A stretch of DNA of 64,000 nt, taken from NCBI RefSeq assembly GCF_030463535.1, contig NC_132901.1:4038640-4102639 (forward strand), given 5' to 3'. The stretch is from Salminus brasiliensis. Taxonomy: Eukaryota; Chordata; Actinopteri; Characiformes; Bryconidae. Positions 36,601 to 43,728 of this stretch are shown one piece after another; the first letter of the stretch is position 1, and each line of letters starts with the position of its first letter. Under the pieces are notes generated by a model. The model was given only the letters and a program-made list of their open reading frames with translations, was not told where the DNA came from and made no database searches. A program made the translations under genes and the position numbers.

Positions 36601-38203
36601 GCGGAGGATGTGGACATACATTTCTGTAATGGTCAGTGGATGCCTAGCAGCTGTGAGGTTGCTGAAAGAACTACAGGTTGCAACCATGAATGCATACATT
36701 GGGACGTGGCAAAGGCTTATTAGCTCCTGGTTGTTCAGAACAATGTTTAAAATTTCAGCCTCAGAACATAGCATATGAGCCAAGTAAATCCGAACTGATT
36801 CCTCACTGAACCCTTGGACATAGACTCTAAAAGCAGGCCAGTCTGACAAAAAAGAATCATCCTCCAACTCTGATCTGCATGTTATCACAATCTTAGCCTC
36901 TGGAAGAAGGTCACCATCCAGTATTTTCTGTAAAAGAGGGTTTTTCTGTGTAGTATTGATGCCATCAAACACAATGATAACATTTTCTGAGTGTTCCTCA
37001 ATATCCTGCCACACCTCCTTTCTATCCTTTTCCAGTGGTTTACAGTTCAGGTCAAACAGAAGGGACTCCAAGGACATGAGGTTCCAGATTTGGGCTAGTG
37101 TAGCTTCATCAAAGTAAAACATGTAGTCTAATACTCTGCTGTCTTTTTGGGACCAGATGGAGAGCATTTCCTGGACAAGTGACGTTTTTCCTATGCCAGG
37201 TTTTCCTATGAGCAGGATTGCCTTTTCACGACTGTGCAGAAGGTCATCAGGTGATAGTTTCTGTTTCTGCACAGGAAGGTAACTCCTAAGTTTCTTGTGA
37301 CGAAGTTTCTTACATTTGTTGTTTTTCTTTTTAATTTTACTTTGTGCAGAGTTCCCATTTGTGTCAGTGTCGAGGACTACGGGTACAAAAGTGAACTTTC
37401 CTTCTGTCTTGTGCTTTAGGCGTCTGCTGCACTGCTCCCACTGTTTCCTTAAAATGTTTAAAGCTTTTGTTTTAAGCTGTTTCTGGTAGTCGTGACAAGG
37501 CTTTGTACCTAAAATTCATTACAAAGGTACAATTATTATACAATGTTTGTTAGACATATTTAAATGCAGATTTACATACAACAATCCAAATTACATATTC
37601 CATTTTTGTCACAGGCTGATACTGAAATGGTAAAACATGTTTTGTTACAACAAGGATTTAATACTGTCACACTTTTCAGTGACCTACAACATTTTTAAAG
37701 TTACAGTTCATGTATTTCTTATGTTTATGTTTTTATTTTTTTATTTATTTCAGTAACACTGATTTTGTATATTTGTCACACTTCATTGTTTCATATATTT
37801 AAACAAAATCTAATGCATGGCATCTAAGACAACATGAGTAAATATAGTACTAACACTAAGACCAGGGCTCACCAACACTGTAGTCAGCCTCTGTGTCTTC
37901 TCTGAAAGGAAAACAGCAGATCCAGTGATGTGAGTCCTGATGTAACGTCCTCTTCCTGGTGATGTCCAGGATCCTGAGTAACTCATAACTGGCTCCTTCC
38001 CCTTTCTTACTGACACAGTCCAGTATAAACCTGGCTTTGTCAAAATTTCTTCTCTCTGCTTTGAGAGCATCAACTTCAGAACCGTTCAGTACCTTGCGCT
38101 GGTAGAGATTCTCAGTGATGAGAGGAAAGTTCTTCAGACGAGTCACCAGATCTGCTCTGGCATTTCTGAGGTATTCAGCTGCACTTTGCTGAGCACAGGC
38201 CAT
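5381..38203 (-). CDS. Giant CARD-NACHT-LRR receptor (NLR family), 35 coding exons
   Basis: This is a predicted cytoplasmic or nucleocytoplasmic innate immune receptor of the NLR family. Coding exons 5' to 3' are 38203-37873 (CARD), 37508-35846 (linker and NACHT), 35741-35472, 34361-33948, 23 more repeat exons from 33693 down to 9545, then 8998-8741, 8019-7765, 7673-7434, 7326-7069, 6637-6347, 6185-5916, 5814-5731 and 5447-5381 (TGA). Junction phase is 1 after the CARD exon and 2 at every later junction, and all acceptors are AG. The joined CDS is 14,082 nt, about 4,693 aa, with no in-frame stop. Ordinary vertebrate NLRs are roughly 1,000-1,900 aa, so the excess is the 24-exon array (about 3,365 aa). 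The CARD, basic linker, NACHT and long LRR order recalls NLRC5, but I cannot assign orthology. Alternatives are several transcripts using subsets of exons, or two adjacent genes, although no internal promoter or start exon is evident. Confidence 0.85.
5916..8998 (-). CDS. Six C-terminal LRR-type NLR exons
   Basis: Exons 8998-8741 (86 codons), 8019-7765 (85), 7673-7434 (80), 7326-7069 (86), 6637-6347 (97) and 6185-5916 (90) are all phase 2/2. They are RI-like leucine-rich segments with diverged sequences, unlike the nearly identical array upstream. Recognisable LRR cores are LSLQDCEIEDAGVEQL in the 6347 exon and LSELDLSHCQLTDHCLELLL in the 5916 exon. The 6347 exon acceptor directly follows a (TG)n tract on the minus strand. 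The 5916 exon has two in-frame acceptors six bases apart (CAG then CTGCAG, giving starts at 6185 or 6179), so a two-residue splice variant is possible. The donors of the 7765 exon (GTCTGT) and 7069 exon (GTGTCT) are weak. Confidence 0.75.
6642..6680. repeat. (CA)n microsatellite
   Basis: This is a run of CA dinucleotides adjoining the acceptor of NLR exon 6347-6637. On the transcript strand it is a TG run just upstream of TTTTTTCAG. Length changes here could affect acceptor strength. Confidence 0.9.
9545..10653 (-). CDS. Two terminal NLR repeat exons outside the triplication
   Basis: Exon 10653-10228 (426 nt) is a diverged class I repeat exon: it starts RFGNNTSRHA instead of SFMYCRQQ and lacks the acidic loop of its relatives. 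Exon 9979-9545 (435 nt) is a typical class I (f-type) exon. Both are phase 2/2 and open. They lie after the last complete seven-exon unit and look like products of an older, smaller duplication of about 0.69 kb (exon plus one intron), the same step that made f and f' inside each unit. The 9545 exon has a poor donor, AG|GTTTGT, whereas most array donors are GTGAGT or GTAAGT. Confidence 0.8.
11123..18525 (-). CDS. NLR repeat-exon unit 3 (seven exons)
   Basis: Exons in transcript order are f 18525-18091 (435 nt), e 17400-16993 (408), d 16563-16123 (441), c 14972-14568 (405), b 13446-13042 (405), a 12226-11816 (411) and f' 11557-11123 (435). Every exon is a multiple of three and phase 2/2. Each encodes a variable helical N-terminal half of about 50-60 residues, then a conserved LRR-like core containing FLLDLYSH, ETGRSVLPALQPVYQSAPAV, KSSLLLEVLKLQT, KKPVELRGWSDEESEVRSFL and QCLPYISQLR. 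Class I exons (d, f, f') begin with a CRQQS..FLVKLIAAA type half. Class II exons (a, b, c, e) begin with SPQSES.EWR..V.SFLL.L.LQA. The core resembles the LRR region of fish NLR proteins; a ligand-binding or oligomer-scaffolding role is inference. Confidence 0.85.
13600..14420. mobile_element. Degenerate dispersed transposon remnant in the b-c intron
   Basis: The stretch holds words typical of a common fish repeat: a GGTGGCCTCCCTCACCAGTC-like block, TGGTCACTCAC, a TTGTATTCAT segment and GTATTCACCCCCTGGGATA near 14193. The same element is at the equivalent place in the other two units (about 21250-22060 and 28890-29600) and a related piece lies at 55560-55920. It therefore predates the triplication. 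I recognise it by memory of the repeat, not by alignment. Confidence 0.4.
18784..26179 (-). CDS. NLR repeat-exon unit 2 (seven exons)
   Basis: Exons in transcript order are f 26179-25745, e 25055-24648, d 24218-23778, c 22619-22215, b 21094-20690, a 19885-19475 and f' 19218-18784, with the same lengths and phases as unit 3. The d exon protein is identical over the 134 residues compared in all three units. The e exon differs from the other units by a single Ser-to-Pro change (IGPVQAV for IGSVQAV). The c donor is AG|GTAAAA followed by an A run, somewhat weak. The start-to-start offset to unit 3 is 7,647-7,661 bp for every exon, and introns match almost base for base, which indicates recent unequal exchange or gene conversion. 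Confidence 0.85.
21250..22060. mobile_element. Same transposon remnant, unit 2 copy
   Basis: This is the positional equivalent of 13600-14420 with only scattered substitutions and short indels (for example a shorter A run near 21742). It was duplicated together with the exons. Confidence 0.4.
26437..33693 (-). CDS. NLR repeat-exon unit 1 (seven exons, first in the transcript)
   Basis: Exons in transcript order are f 33693-33259, e 32572-32165, d 31735-31295, c 30144-29740, b 28749-28345, a 27540-27130 and f' 26871-26437. All are open and phase 2/2. Offsets to unit 2 are 7,653-7,655 bp for b, a and f' but only 7,514-7,525 bp for f, e, d and c. The ~130-bp difference therefore lies in the b-c intron, where the transposon remnant has a different internal structure (29220-29520). 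Substitutions in the f' and a exons (for example LRLQSVKKPVVL in place of LKLQTVKKPVEL) are shared patchily between units, a sign of gene conversion. Confidence 0.85.
28890..29600. mobile_element. Same transposon remnant, unit 1 copy with extra internal segment
   Basis: This copy keeps a segment at about 29220-29520 (including CTCTCCCATAAAGCTTAGAC and GGAGACTCTGT-type blocks, read on either strand) that is missing or replaced in units 2 and 3. The retained part resembles 55660-55810, so this copy is probably closer to the ancestral element and units 2 and 3 carry a deletion. Confidence 0.4.
33948..34361 (-). CDS. First NLR repeat exon, chimeric
   Basis: The exon is 414 nt, phase 2/2, with acceptor AATCCACAG and donor AG|GTGAGTG. 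It begins RFEFPDNSLIQTEHQLQ and its N-terminal half matches neither class I nor class II. Its last ~52 residues (from AVWIVDLSERKSS to FLQCLPFISQLR) are nearly identical to array members. The intron that follows (33694-33947) is also the array-type f/f' intron. The exon thus looks like an old founder whose 3' half and downstream intron were overwritten by conversion, or a product of unequal exchange with a breakpoint inside the exon. Confidence 0.8.
34573..35123. mobile_element. Non-autonomous hAT-type element with target-site duplication
   Basis: The element spans 34581-35115. It begins TAGGGCTGCAAC and ends ATCGTTTCAGGCCTA, imperfect terminal inverted repeats of the type seen in hAT elements, with subterminal ATTCGAGT/ACTCGAAT-like palindromic motifs. 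It is flanked by GTTGTTAG (34573-34580) and GTTGTTAC (35116-35123), an 8-bp duplication with one mismatch, which is the hAT signature length. It sits in the NLR intron between the bridging exon and the first repeat exon and carries no transposase frame. Confidence 0.75.
35472..35741 (-). CDS. NLR bridging exon after the NACHT exon
   Basis: The exon has 90 codons and is phase 2/2. The acceptor TGATTGCAG gives GG|G (Gly) and then ATSSTVCHMWMLALG; the donor is AG|GTGAGT. The body (IHLSILGDAS, KICLHLHCRQ, MIFEALPRINSLR) resembles an LRR segment and ends in the same I.SLR pattern as the array exons (ISQLR). It may therefore be a distant member or ancestor of the repeat family, but the two cannot be aligned convincingly by eye. 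Confidence 0.75.
35846..37508 (-). CDS. NLR linker and NACHT NTPase exon
   Basis: The exon is 1,663 nt, with acceptor AATTTTAG at 37509 and donor GG|GTATGT at 35845. Residue numbers refer to the joined protein. A basic linker (KIKKKNNKCKKLRHKKLRS, about 160-185) could be a nuclear localisation signal. Walker A is GKPGIGKTS (about 212-220). Walker B is VIIVFDGINTT with Asp near 292. Sensor 1 is KIVITCRSE. The GFSEESVRIYL segment and CHVPMYAF (the C..P motif of NACHT) follow, and an LRR-like end (QVHLSLEDCIISDTGVEMIL) closes the exon. Typical NLR Walker B reads hhhhDGhDE; here the positions after DG are I-N-T, so the second acidic residue is missing. No FISNA segment is evident. NLR NACHT domains bind ATP or GTP and drive oligomerisation. 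Confidence 0.9.
37873..38203 (-). CDS. NLR first coding exon: CARD
   Basis: The ATG at 38203-38201 begins MACAQQSAAEYLRNARADLV, and the segment to about residue 90 fits the six-helix CARD pattern of fish inflammasome-type adaptors and NLRs: FPLITENLYQRKVLN, GSEVDALKAERRNFDKARF and KGEGASYELLRIL. CARD domains recruit downstream CARD proteins by homotypic contact. The exon ends GTT G|GTGAGC (phase 1) and joins GT ACA at 37508 to encode GTKPCHDYQ. Upstream, a TCTCAG acceptor at 38255 implies a non-coding first exon. Confidence 0.85.
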
Positions 38204-38794
38204 GGTAGAGTTTCAGCAGCTGCATAGTACCTGACTCAGTCCTGTTGCATCCACCTGAGACAGCAAAAACAGATGGCTAGCTAAGTCATGTGTACAGGTT
38301 AAATCACTGTAATTCTACATTAAAGTAATAGCAAGTAAAATAATAATTTTATGGATTATTAAGTAATTCAGAAAGTAGTAGTTCGATTCAATGAAGGAAG
38401 TGTTCATTGCAGATGGGCGTAACTAGAACGGTGCTAGCATACATGCTAATAACGTTATAGATAGTATTATGTTAACTAATGTGATTTTGCTAAATCTTAA
38501 CAACACCATAATACCAAACATACATCAATATACAGTAACACTGTGTTGAACGTGTGATGGTTACGTGAATAATTCACTCCATTTCCCTCCAGCTTTTGAC
38601 GGTTTCTCAGCAGAGCGAGTCGCTAGCTGCAGACAGGCTGAGCTCGAGCGCTAAAAATAAACCCGGCCCTTTACAGGTCCCACCAGAAACCACTGCTGTT
38701 ATTCAGAAACTCGCTGTTTTCGTTAGAAAGACTCGAAATGTCCCTCAATAAACGAGATTTCTGGACACGTTCGCTTTTTATACTTCATCCGTAC

Positions 38795-38915
38795 CTGTTC
38801 AGAAATCTCACAAAAAGCTCAAACAGTGAAAATTAGATAAACACGGAACCAAAAACTCGTGAACTTGTGAATTTATGAGAAACCCGGAAACGCAAACAGA
38901 AAGTGAAACCGAAAC
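38795..38915 (-). promoter_or_regulatory. Likely 5'UTR exon and ISRE-bearing promoter of the NLR gene
   Basis: A donor GAACAG|GTACGG at 38794-38795 (minus strand) pairs with the acceptor at 38255 to give a plausible non-coding first exon. Just upstream, plus-strand 38899-38915 reads GAAAGTGAAACCGAAAC, which contains GAAANNGAAA and a third GAAA half-site: a composite interferon-stimulated response element / IRF site. The position, within about 100 bp of the likely start, suggests interferon induction as known for NLRC5 and many fish NLRs. The transcription start itself is not determined. Confidence 0.55.
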
Positions 38916-39950
38916 ACAAAAACAAAACAAGGGAAGTCATATATTTCATCTACACGGTGATTTTAGGGCTGAATCAAGTAAAACGGCAGCGCATAACAGC
39001 TGTACGGTTTTGGGATAAGGCAGAACTCAGTCTTACCTCCCAGACGAGGAAGAGAAACATAAGCAACACGGCGGAGTCTTGTTTTAACATGTTGAAGCCA
39101 ATGCTTCTTCAGCACACATCCTTCCCACCCTCCTATACTGTTAGAAGTAGTCTGACAGCGTCGATGACAAAAGAAAACGTGTATGTCCAAATGACAGCTT
39201 TACAGGAGAAGGAAAAAACTTTTTAAACTTTCAATTAAAAGTCATGTAAAAATTAAAAAAAAACAACATATTCCAAGTCATTTTTGAGCATGTCTTAATT
39301 CATTCATCAAGAAATATGAACATAGTATAAAGAACCACTTCACGCAAAAATCAAGACGATAAGACGATAATATTTATAGCCAAGACCTTTTCTTATCTAA
39401 TTAAATTGTTGATTTGCTACTCAAGCATCAACACAGCAGTACAACAAGCCAGCAATGAATGCACTAAGAAACCCATGGCTTTTAAAAAAAATAATTTAAT
39501 TATTTTTTAGTTTTCATAATAATGTAAAATAAGAGTTTAATCCAAGTGATTTTATGCCTGGTCTATTCATCCGGAATTATTTACACAGTGTACAGAAGCA
39601 GCTACAAGGTTCAAACTATGGAGAAAACTGAAATGGTCAAAAATGGACAGCGGTTATTTAAAGTCCACTCTTAAAGTAAAAATAAAAACACCACAGCTCC
39701 TCAGACACAAAGGTTCTCTACTTGTCTAATACATGACTGTAATTTAATTAATACAATTAAATAAATAATGCAGAAAGGCGAATGCTTTACACTTTATGGC
39801 AGAAAAATGTTATATCAAATACAATATTTATATCAGTATATTCCAAATTCCATATTTTATGGATTCATCAGTCTTCTCTTGGTCAGGTCAGACCAGATCA
39901 GAAAGTCCAAAAGAACATTTTCCAAGATCATTCTGCACCATCCTGAAATT
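38916..39950. other. Intergenic; no gene seen
   Basis: This is the region upstream of the NLR promoter. Open frames at 38903-39226 (plus) and 38963-39190 (minus) overlap each other, show no domain and lie across the promoter; they are considered chance. Confidence 0.5.
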
Positions 39951-39958
39951 GAACCCTG

Positions 39959-40330
39959 TCAGTAGTCTAGTGTAGGAGTATATTTTTCATAGCACAATAC
40001 GTTAAAATCCAGGACAAGAAAAAAAGGAACCAGTGTCAGTATTTTTCCTAGTATTTTCTCTTTTTCCTTTAAGTTATCTTTCCAGTATTTCTGCAATTTG
40101 GGGCATGACCAATAACAATGAACATGGCTTCCCATATCCATTTTGCATTTAGAACATAAAGGGGATGTGTCAGATTTAAATTTGGAGAGACAAAGAGGGG
40201 GTATGTGTAGTCTATGTAAAAAGCTCAGTGCCTGTATTGAGATTGAAGCCTTGGGCATAGGGTTTACTTTTAGCTGCAGACACTTCCTCCAAGGACTCTC
40301 TCAAACATCTAGTAGGGGCTAGTTTCCTCT
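39959..40330 (-). mobile_element. LINE (L1-like) ORF2 3' fragment, degenerate
   Basis: The minus-strand frame has the cysteine/histidine cluster found at the C-terminus of L1-type ORF2 proteins: LCSKCK, then SHVHCYWSCPKLQKYWKDNL. Upstream residues (KCLQLKVNPMPKASI, FLHRLHIPPLCL) also fit the reverse-transcriptase tail. The frame is interrupted further upstream, so only a truncated 3' remnant is left, which is usual for 5'-truncated LINE copies. Confidence 0.65.
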
Positions 40331-41290
40331 AAAGCCATACTTACCTGCAGAGGAATGAGGAATTTTGCAATTCCTTGAATCCTGAAACTAAAATATAAAT
40401 ATTTGACAAAATAGACACAATTATAATTACAATTATTATGTATAGCTAAAAATATTGGCCTAATTAAATCTAACTTTTGAGCCTGTGAGATTAAATGGAG
40501 GTGTAAAAACAGCTGTAATTCCTAAATGGCTAATGTAGCATTTTTGTAAAAAAAGCTGAAAAAGCTGAAGTTCTACACCTCCATCACATTTTACATCATT
40601 ACATCATTTCAGATCCGCTTGGTGCGACATTCCGGTTGTTTTTTTTAACCTAATTATCAACTAAATTTAGTAAACTGGTTTATAGAGTAAACTGAACTAA
40701 AAAGTGGTGATATTTTTTTTCAGACAGGGTCAGGGACAGTAATGTTATGCTGTTACAGTGGTAGTTCTTCTAAAGTGTTATAGAAGTCCTGATTTAGGGT
40801 CCTGATTGTGTTGGTTTTGAATGGGACGTTTTACAAATGAGGAGATGTAGCTAGCTATCTTTTTTTGTGTCAGGTTTCTACAGAATCACCTCCTAAAGCT
40901 CTAATGTTTGTCTTATTAAAGAACTCAGTGAATAAATCAGCCCAACATTCTAAACTCTAATGTTAATCCGTCTCCATGGAAACCACTCAGCAGAAATTTG
41001 GGCCTCAACCATCCTTGAGGTCATAATTACCTGCTGAGGTCAGATAGAATTCTGAGTCCAGATTTCAAAAGTAAACACAATCAAAGTTACACCTCTGATA
41101 ACACAAGCTCTTCAGATCTGCTCCTCAGATCTACTCTTTAGATGTACTCTTCAAAGCTTTTTCAGCAACAGCTACTTTCTTCTTTTAGAAACATCTCCTA
41201 CAGAAATGGTACACTTCTGAGGTGTATTTTTTATTAAATTAGACTAATTATTTTTAACTGCACATAATTATTATATATTCATATTTTAGT
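40331..41290. other. Intergenic; no gene seen
   Basis: The DNA is AT-rich. No open frame has a recognisable domain and no clear repeat boundary is visible. Confidence 0.5.
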
Positions 41291-41295
41291 TTCAG

Positions 41296-42025
41296 GATTC
41301 AAGGGACCGTTCCTCTGCCGGTCAGTACGACCTCAGGAGGAAACCTACCAGACAGCTGAGAGAGTACTTGGAGGAAGTGTCTGCAGCAAAAAGTAGACCT
41401 TGTAAGCCCAAAGCTCCAGAGATTTACAGAATACAGGTGTTGAGCTCCAGGCTGGACCACACTTACAGCTGCATCTCCACATTTGTCAGTACTCCTCAGC
41501 AGGTAAATCACACACTAACACAACCTAGAAACCCTTCATCCATGATCCTCCCTCATTTAATAGACTCCCCCTCTGTAGATGTAGGTTTAGGTCCTAAAAC
41601 AACCAGGTTCTGAATCTTATTGTTGTGCTTCTTTATTCGGACTGTCGTCAGTCCACCCACTGCTCCTGTCTCAGTCCCAGAGACGAGCTCCATTGGTGAA
41701 GAGACCTCCCTGCTGGTCCATGGTCTCAGTGTGAGGGATTACCAGAATGTGTATCACTCTGTGGTGGACCCTCTGCTCAGAGCTCCCTCAGGACATCTCC
41801 GGCCCTACAGCCTGCAGACTAGGCCGTGAAATCAAGCAGCGTCTGTGGGAGGAGCTCCGCTGTCCTACTCTGAGTATGGAGGTCCAGCCCAATGGACAGG
41901 TCCATATCACTGAGACCTTCAGCTCACCCACTGGGACAAGCTTCGCCCCTCACTTTGAACTAGACACAAGCAGGGAGCCAATGCCTAAACAGCCCAAGAG
42001 GAAGAGGAGGAGGCGAAGACACTGA
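41296..42025 (+). pseudogene. Remnant of an unidentified two-plus-exon gene
   Basis: Exon-like segment 41296-41502 (acceptor TTTCAG, donor CAG|GTAAAT) is open for 69 codons (DSRDRSSAGQYDLRRKPTRQ onward). The second segment starts after GTCGTCAG at 41652 and encodes PPTAPVSVPETSSIGEE and SVRDYQNVYHSVVDPLLRAP. The frame then shifts at about 41815-41822, where one extra base in GCAGACTAGG disrupts a continuous reading, and resumes as LGREIKQRLWEELRCP with a basic end (KRKRRRRRH) before TGA at 42023. The exon phases also disagree by one base. It is therefore decayed or carries sequence errors. The same 3' end occurs at 1120-1345. I do not recognise the family. Confidence 0.55.
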
Positions 42026-42429
42026 GATCAGGAAAAACTTTTTTCTATTTTAACTACTTCTTATTATTGTTATTAAAATGTATTTTTTTCTCTCATAACT
42101 GATGTACTGTCCTGATCTGGTTAAAAAATTGAGCAATTGTGAAATATATATATTTAAACATGTTTAAAATAATATGCTTTTAAATCATGTAAAACCATAT
42201 TTTTGTGAAATTACTGAATATTGTAGAAGTGAAAATGTTGCATTAGTTTTCCCAAACTATGCCAACAATGCTTCCCATAACCTGGAAAATCTCACATATT
42301 CCAACCTGAGGAAATATCTAAGCAGTTAGATGTCTGGATAACTAATATAAACAAATCAAAAACTGTGTTCTTTTACTACTGTAGAATAATGAGTTTGAGA
42401 ACTGTTTATTATAAAGCTGTAGCATCCAT

Positions 42430-42640
42430 ATTCTTAAAACATGGAAACACCCCTGAAACACAGTCCAGTGCTGTGGGCTTTATACCCCTTCTATCTAGCA
42501 GATGGCATTGGGAATGGTAACTGTTACATTGGCAGTGCTTTGGCGAGTAAATAAGCTATGCATGCCCAGCTAAATGCCTCTGTTAGTACTGGGTGCACCG
42601 TAAAGTAGCTGAACTCACTCATTAAAAGGAGTGTCTGGTT
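42430..42640. mobile_element. Fragment of a MITE related to 46409-46914
   Basis: The segment around CACAGTCCAGTGCTGTGGGC, TTTATACCCCTTC, GGCATTGGGAATGG and the tail ATTAAAAGGAGTGTC resembles the middle and right part of the element at 46.6-46.9 kb (CAGTGCAATGTTGGGGGCTT, TTTATACCCCTCC, ATTAGAAGGGGTGTC). The termini are lost. Confidence 0.4.
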
Positions 42641-43728
42641 ATTTTGTACATACATTGCATGCATGTGCTCTTTTAAACTATGTTAATCATCTCATGCAAT
42701 TGATGCATACATCTTCCTTTTGTTTAATCAGTGTAAAAGAATCATAATTTGCACCAGAAAAAAGGTTATATGAACATAAAGATTACAGATACTCTGCAGC
42801 AAAGGTTCCTCTGTGACTCACTGCCCATACAGTGTTACTACACTTCACCACATTTCTGTGGCATATCCACACAGGGCACTTTCAGAGCTGGTGAGAACCT
42901 AGCTCCTTCTGCATTTCCCACATTTCTATCTGTCTAACAGAATGGAGATGAGGAAGGTATATGCAAAGAAATAAGATATATATAAGATACAGTTGAGATA
43001 TATAAGAAACTGATGAGATTTCTTGCAAGCCTGTAATGCTCAATGTATTAAGAAGATGGGATAGAGTATTTGAGCGTTATCTAATGATGATCTCGAAGGT
43101 GGGCTGTGTAAAATGTGTCCTAACTGCAACTTAACATAACTTAGAACATAACTCCCAAATTTTACATTTAGCACCTTAGGAACAGCTATAGTTTGTATGT
43201 ATGATGTGTATTCTGTGTTTGTCTTGCATGTTTGCTGCCAAAACATTGCAATTTCTCTTTTGGATTAAAGTGTATTTTGACCCTGTGTTGATTTCAGAAG
43301 AAAAAAAAATAGATCTTGTGCACCAATTTTTATCTTTACTGGTAAAGCAAAAAAAGAAAAGAAAAAGAAGAGTTCTCACTGAAAACCTAATATTGCCATG
43401 ACATTTATATCCATGATAAGGATATGTAAACTTCTGACCGCAATCGTAGTACTCATAGAACAACTCTTAGCCAGCCACATTGTGGGATCTGACCTAATCA
43501 TAGTATAATTACCATTACACCTAGCTTTGAATCAATAAAAAGCTAGAAGCTTTAAAGCAACAACCTTCCAAGGTTAACTTTCTCTCATACACCAATGACA
43601 TACACCACCACAGAGTAGAAGGCAAATAATACATGTTGGAAATGCCAGGTAGCCTGAGAGAAAGGAAGAGCCTTTTGAGCATCATTTGCAGAAATTCAGC
43701 CCAATCCATTACAATGCAGATCAGCAAT
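42641..43728. other. Intergenic; no gene seen
   Basis: No domain-bearing frame is visible. A segment at 42791-42806 (ACTCTGCAGCAAAGGTTCCT) also occurs at about 51000-51019, upstream of a lectin first exon. This stretch may therefore be duplicated lectin upstream DNA. Confidence 0.4.
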
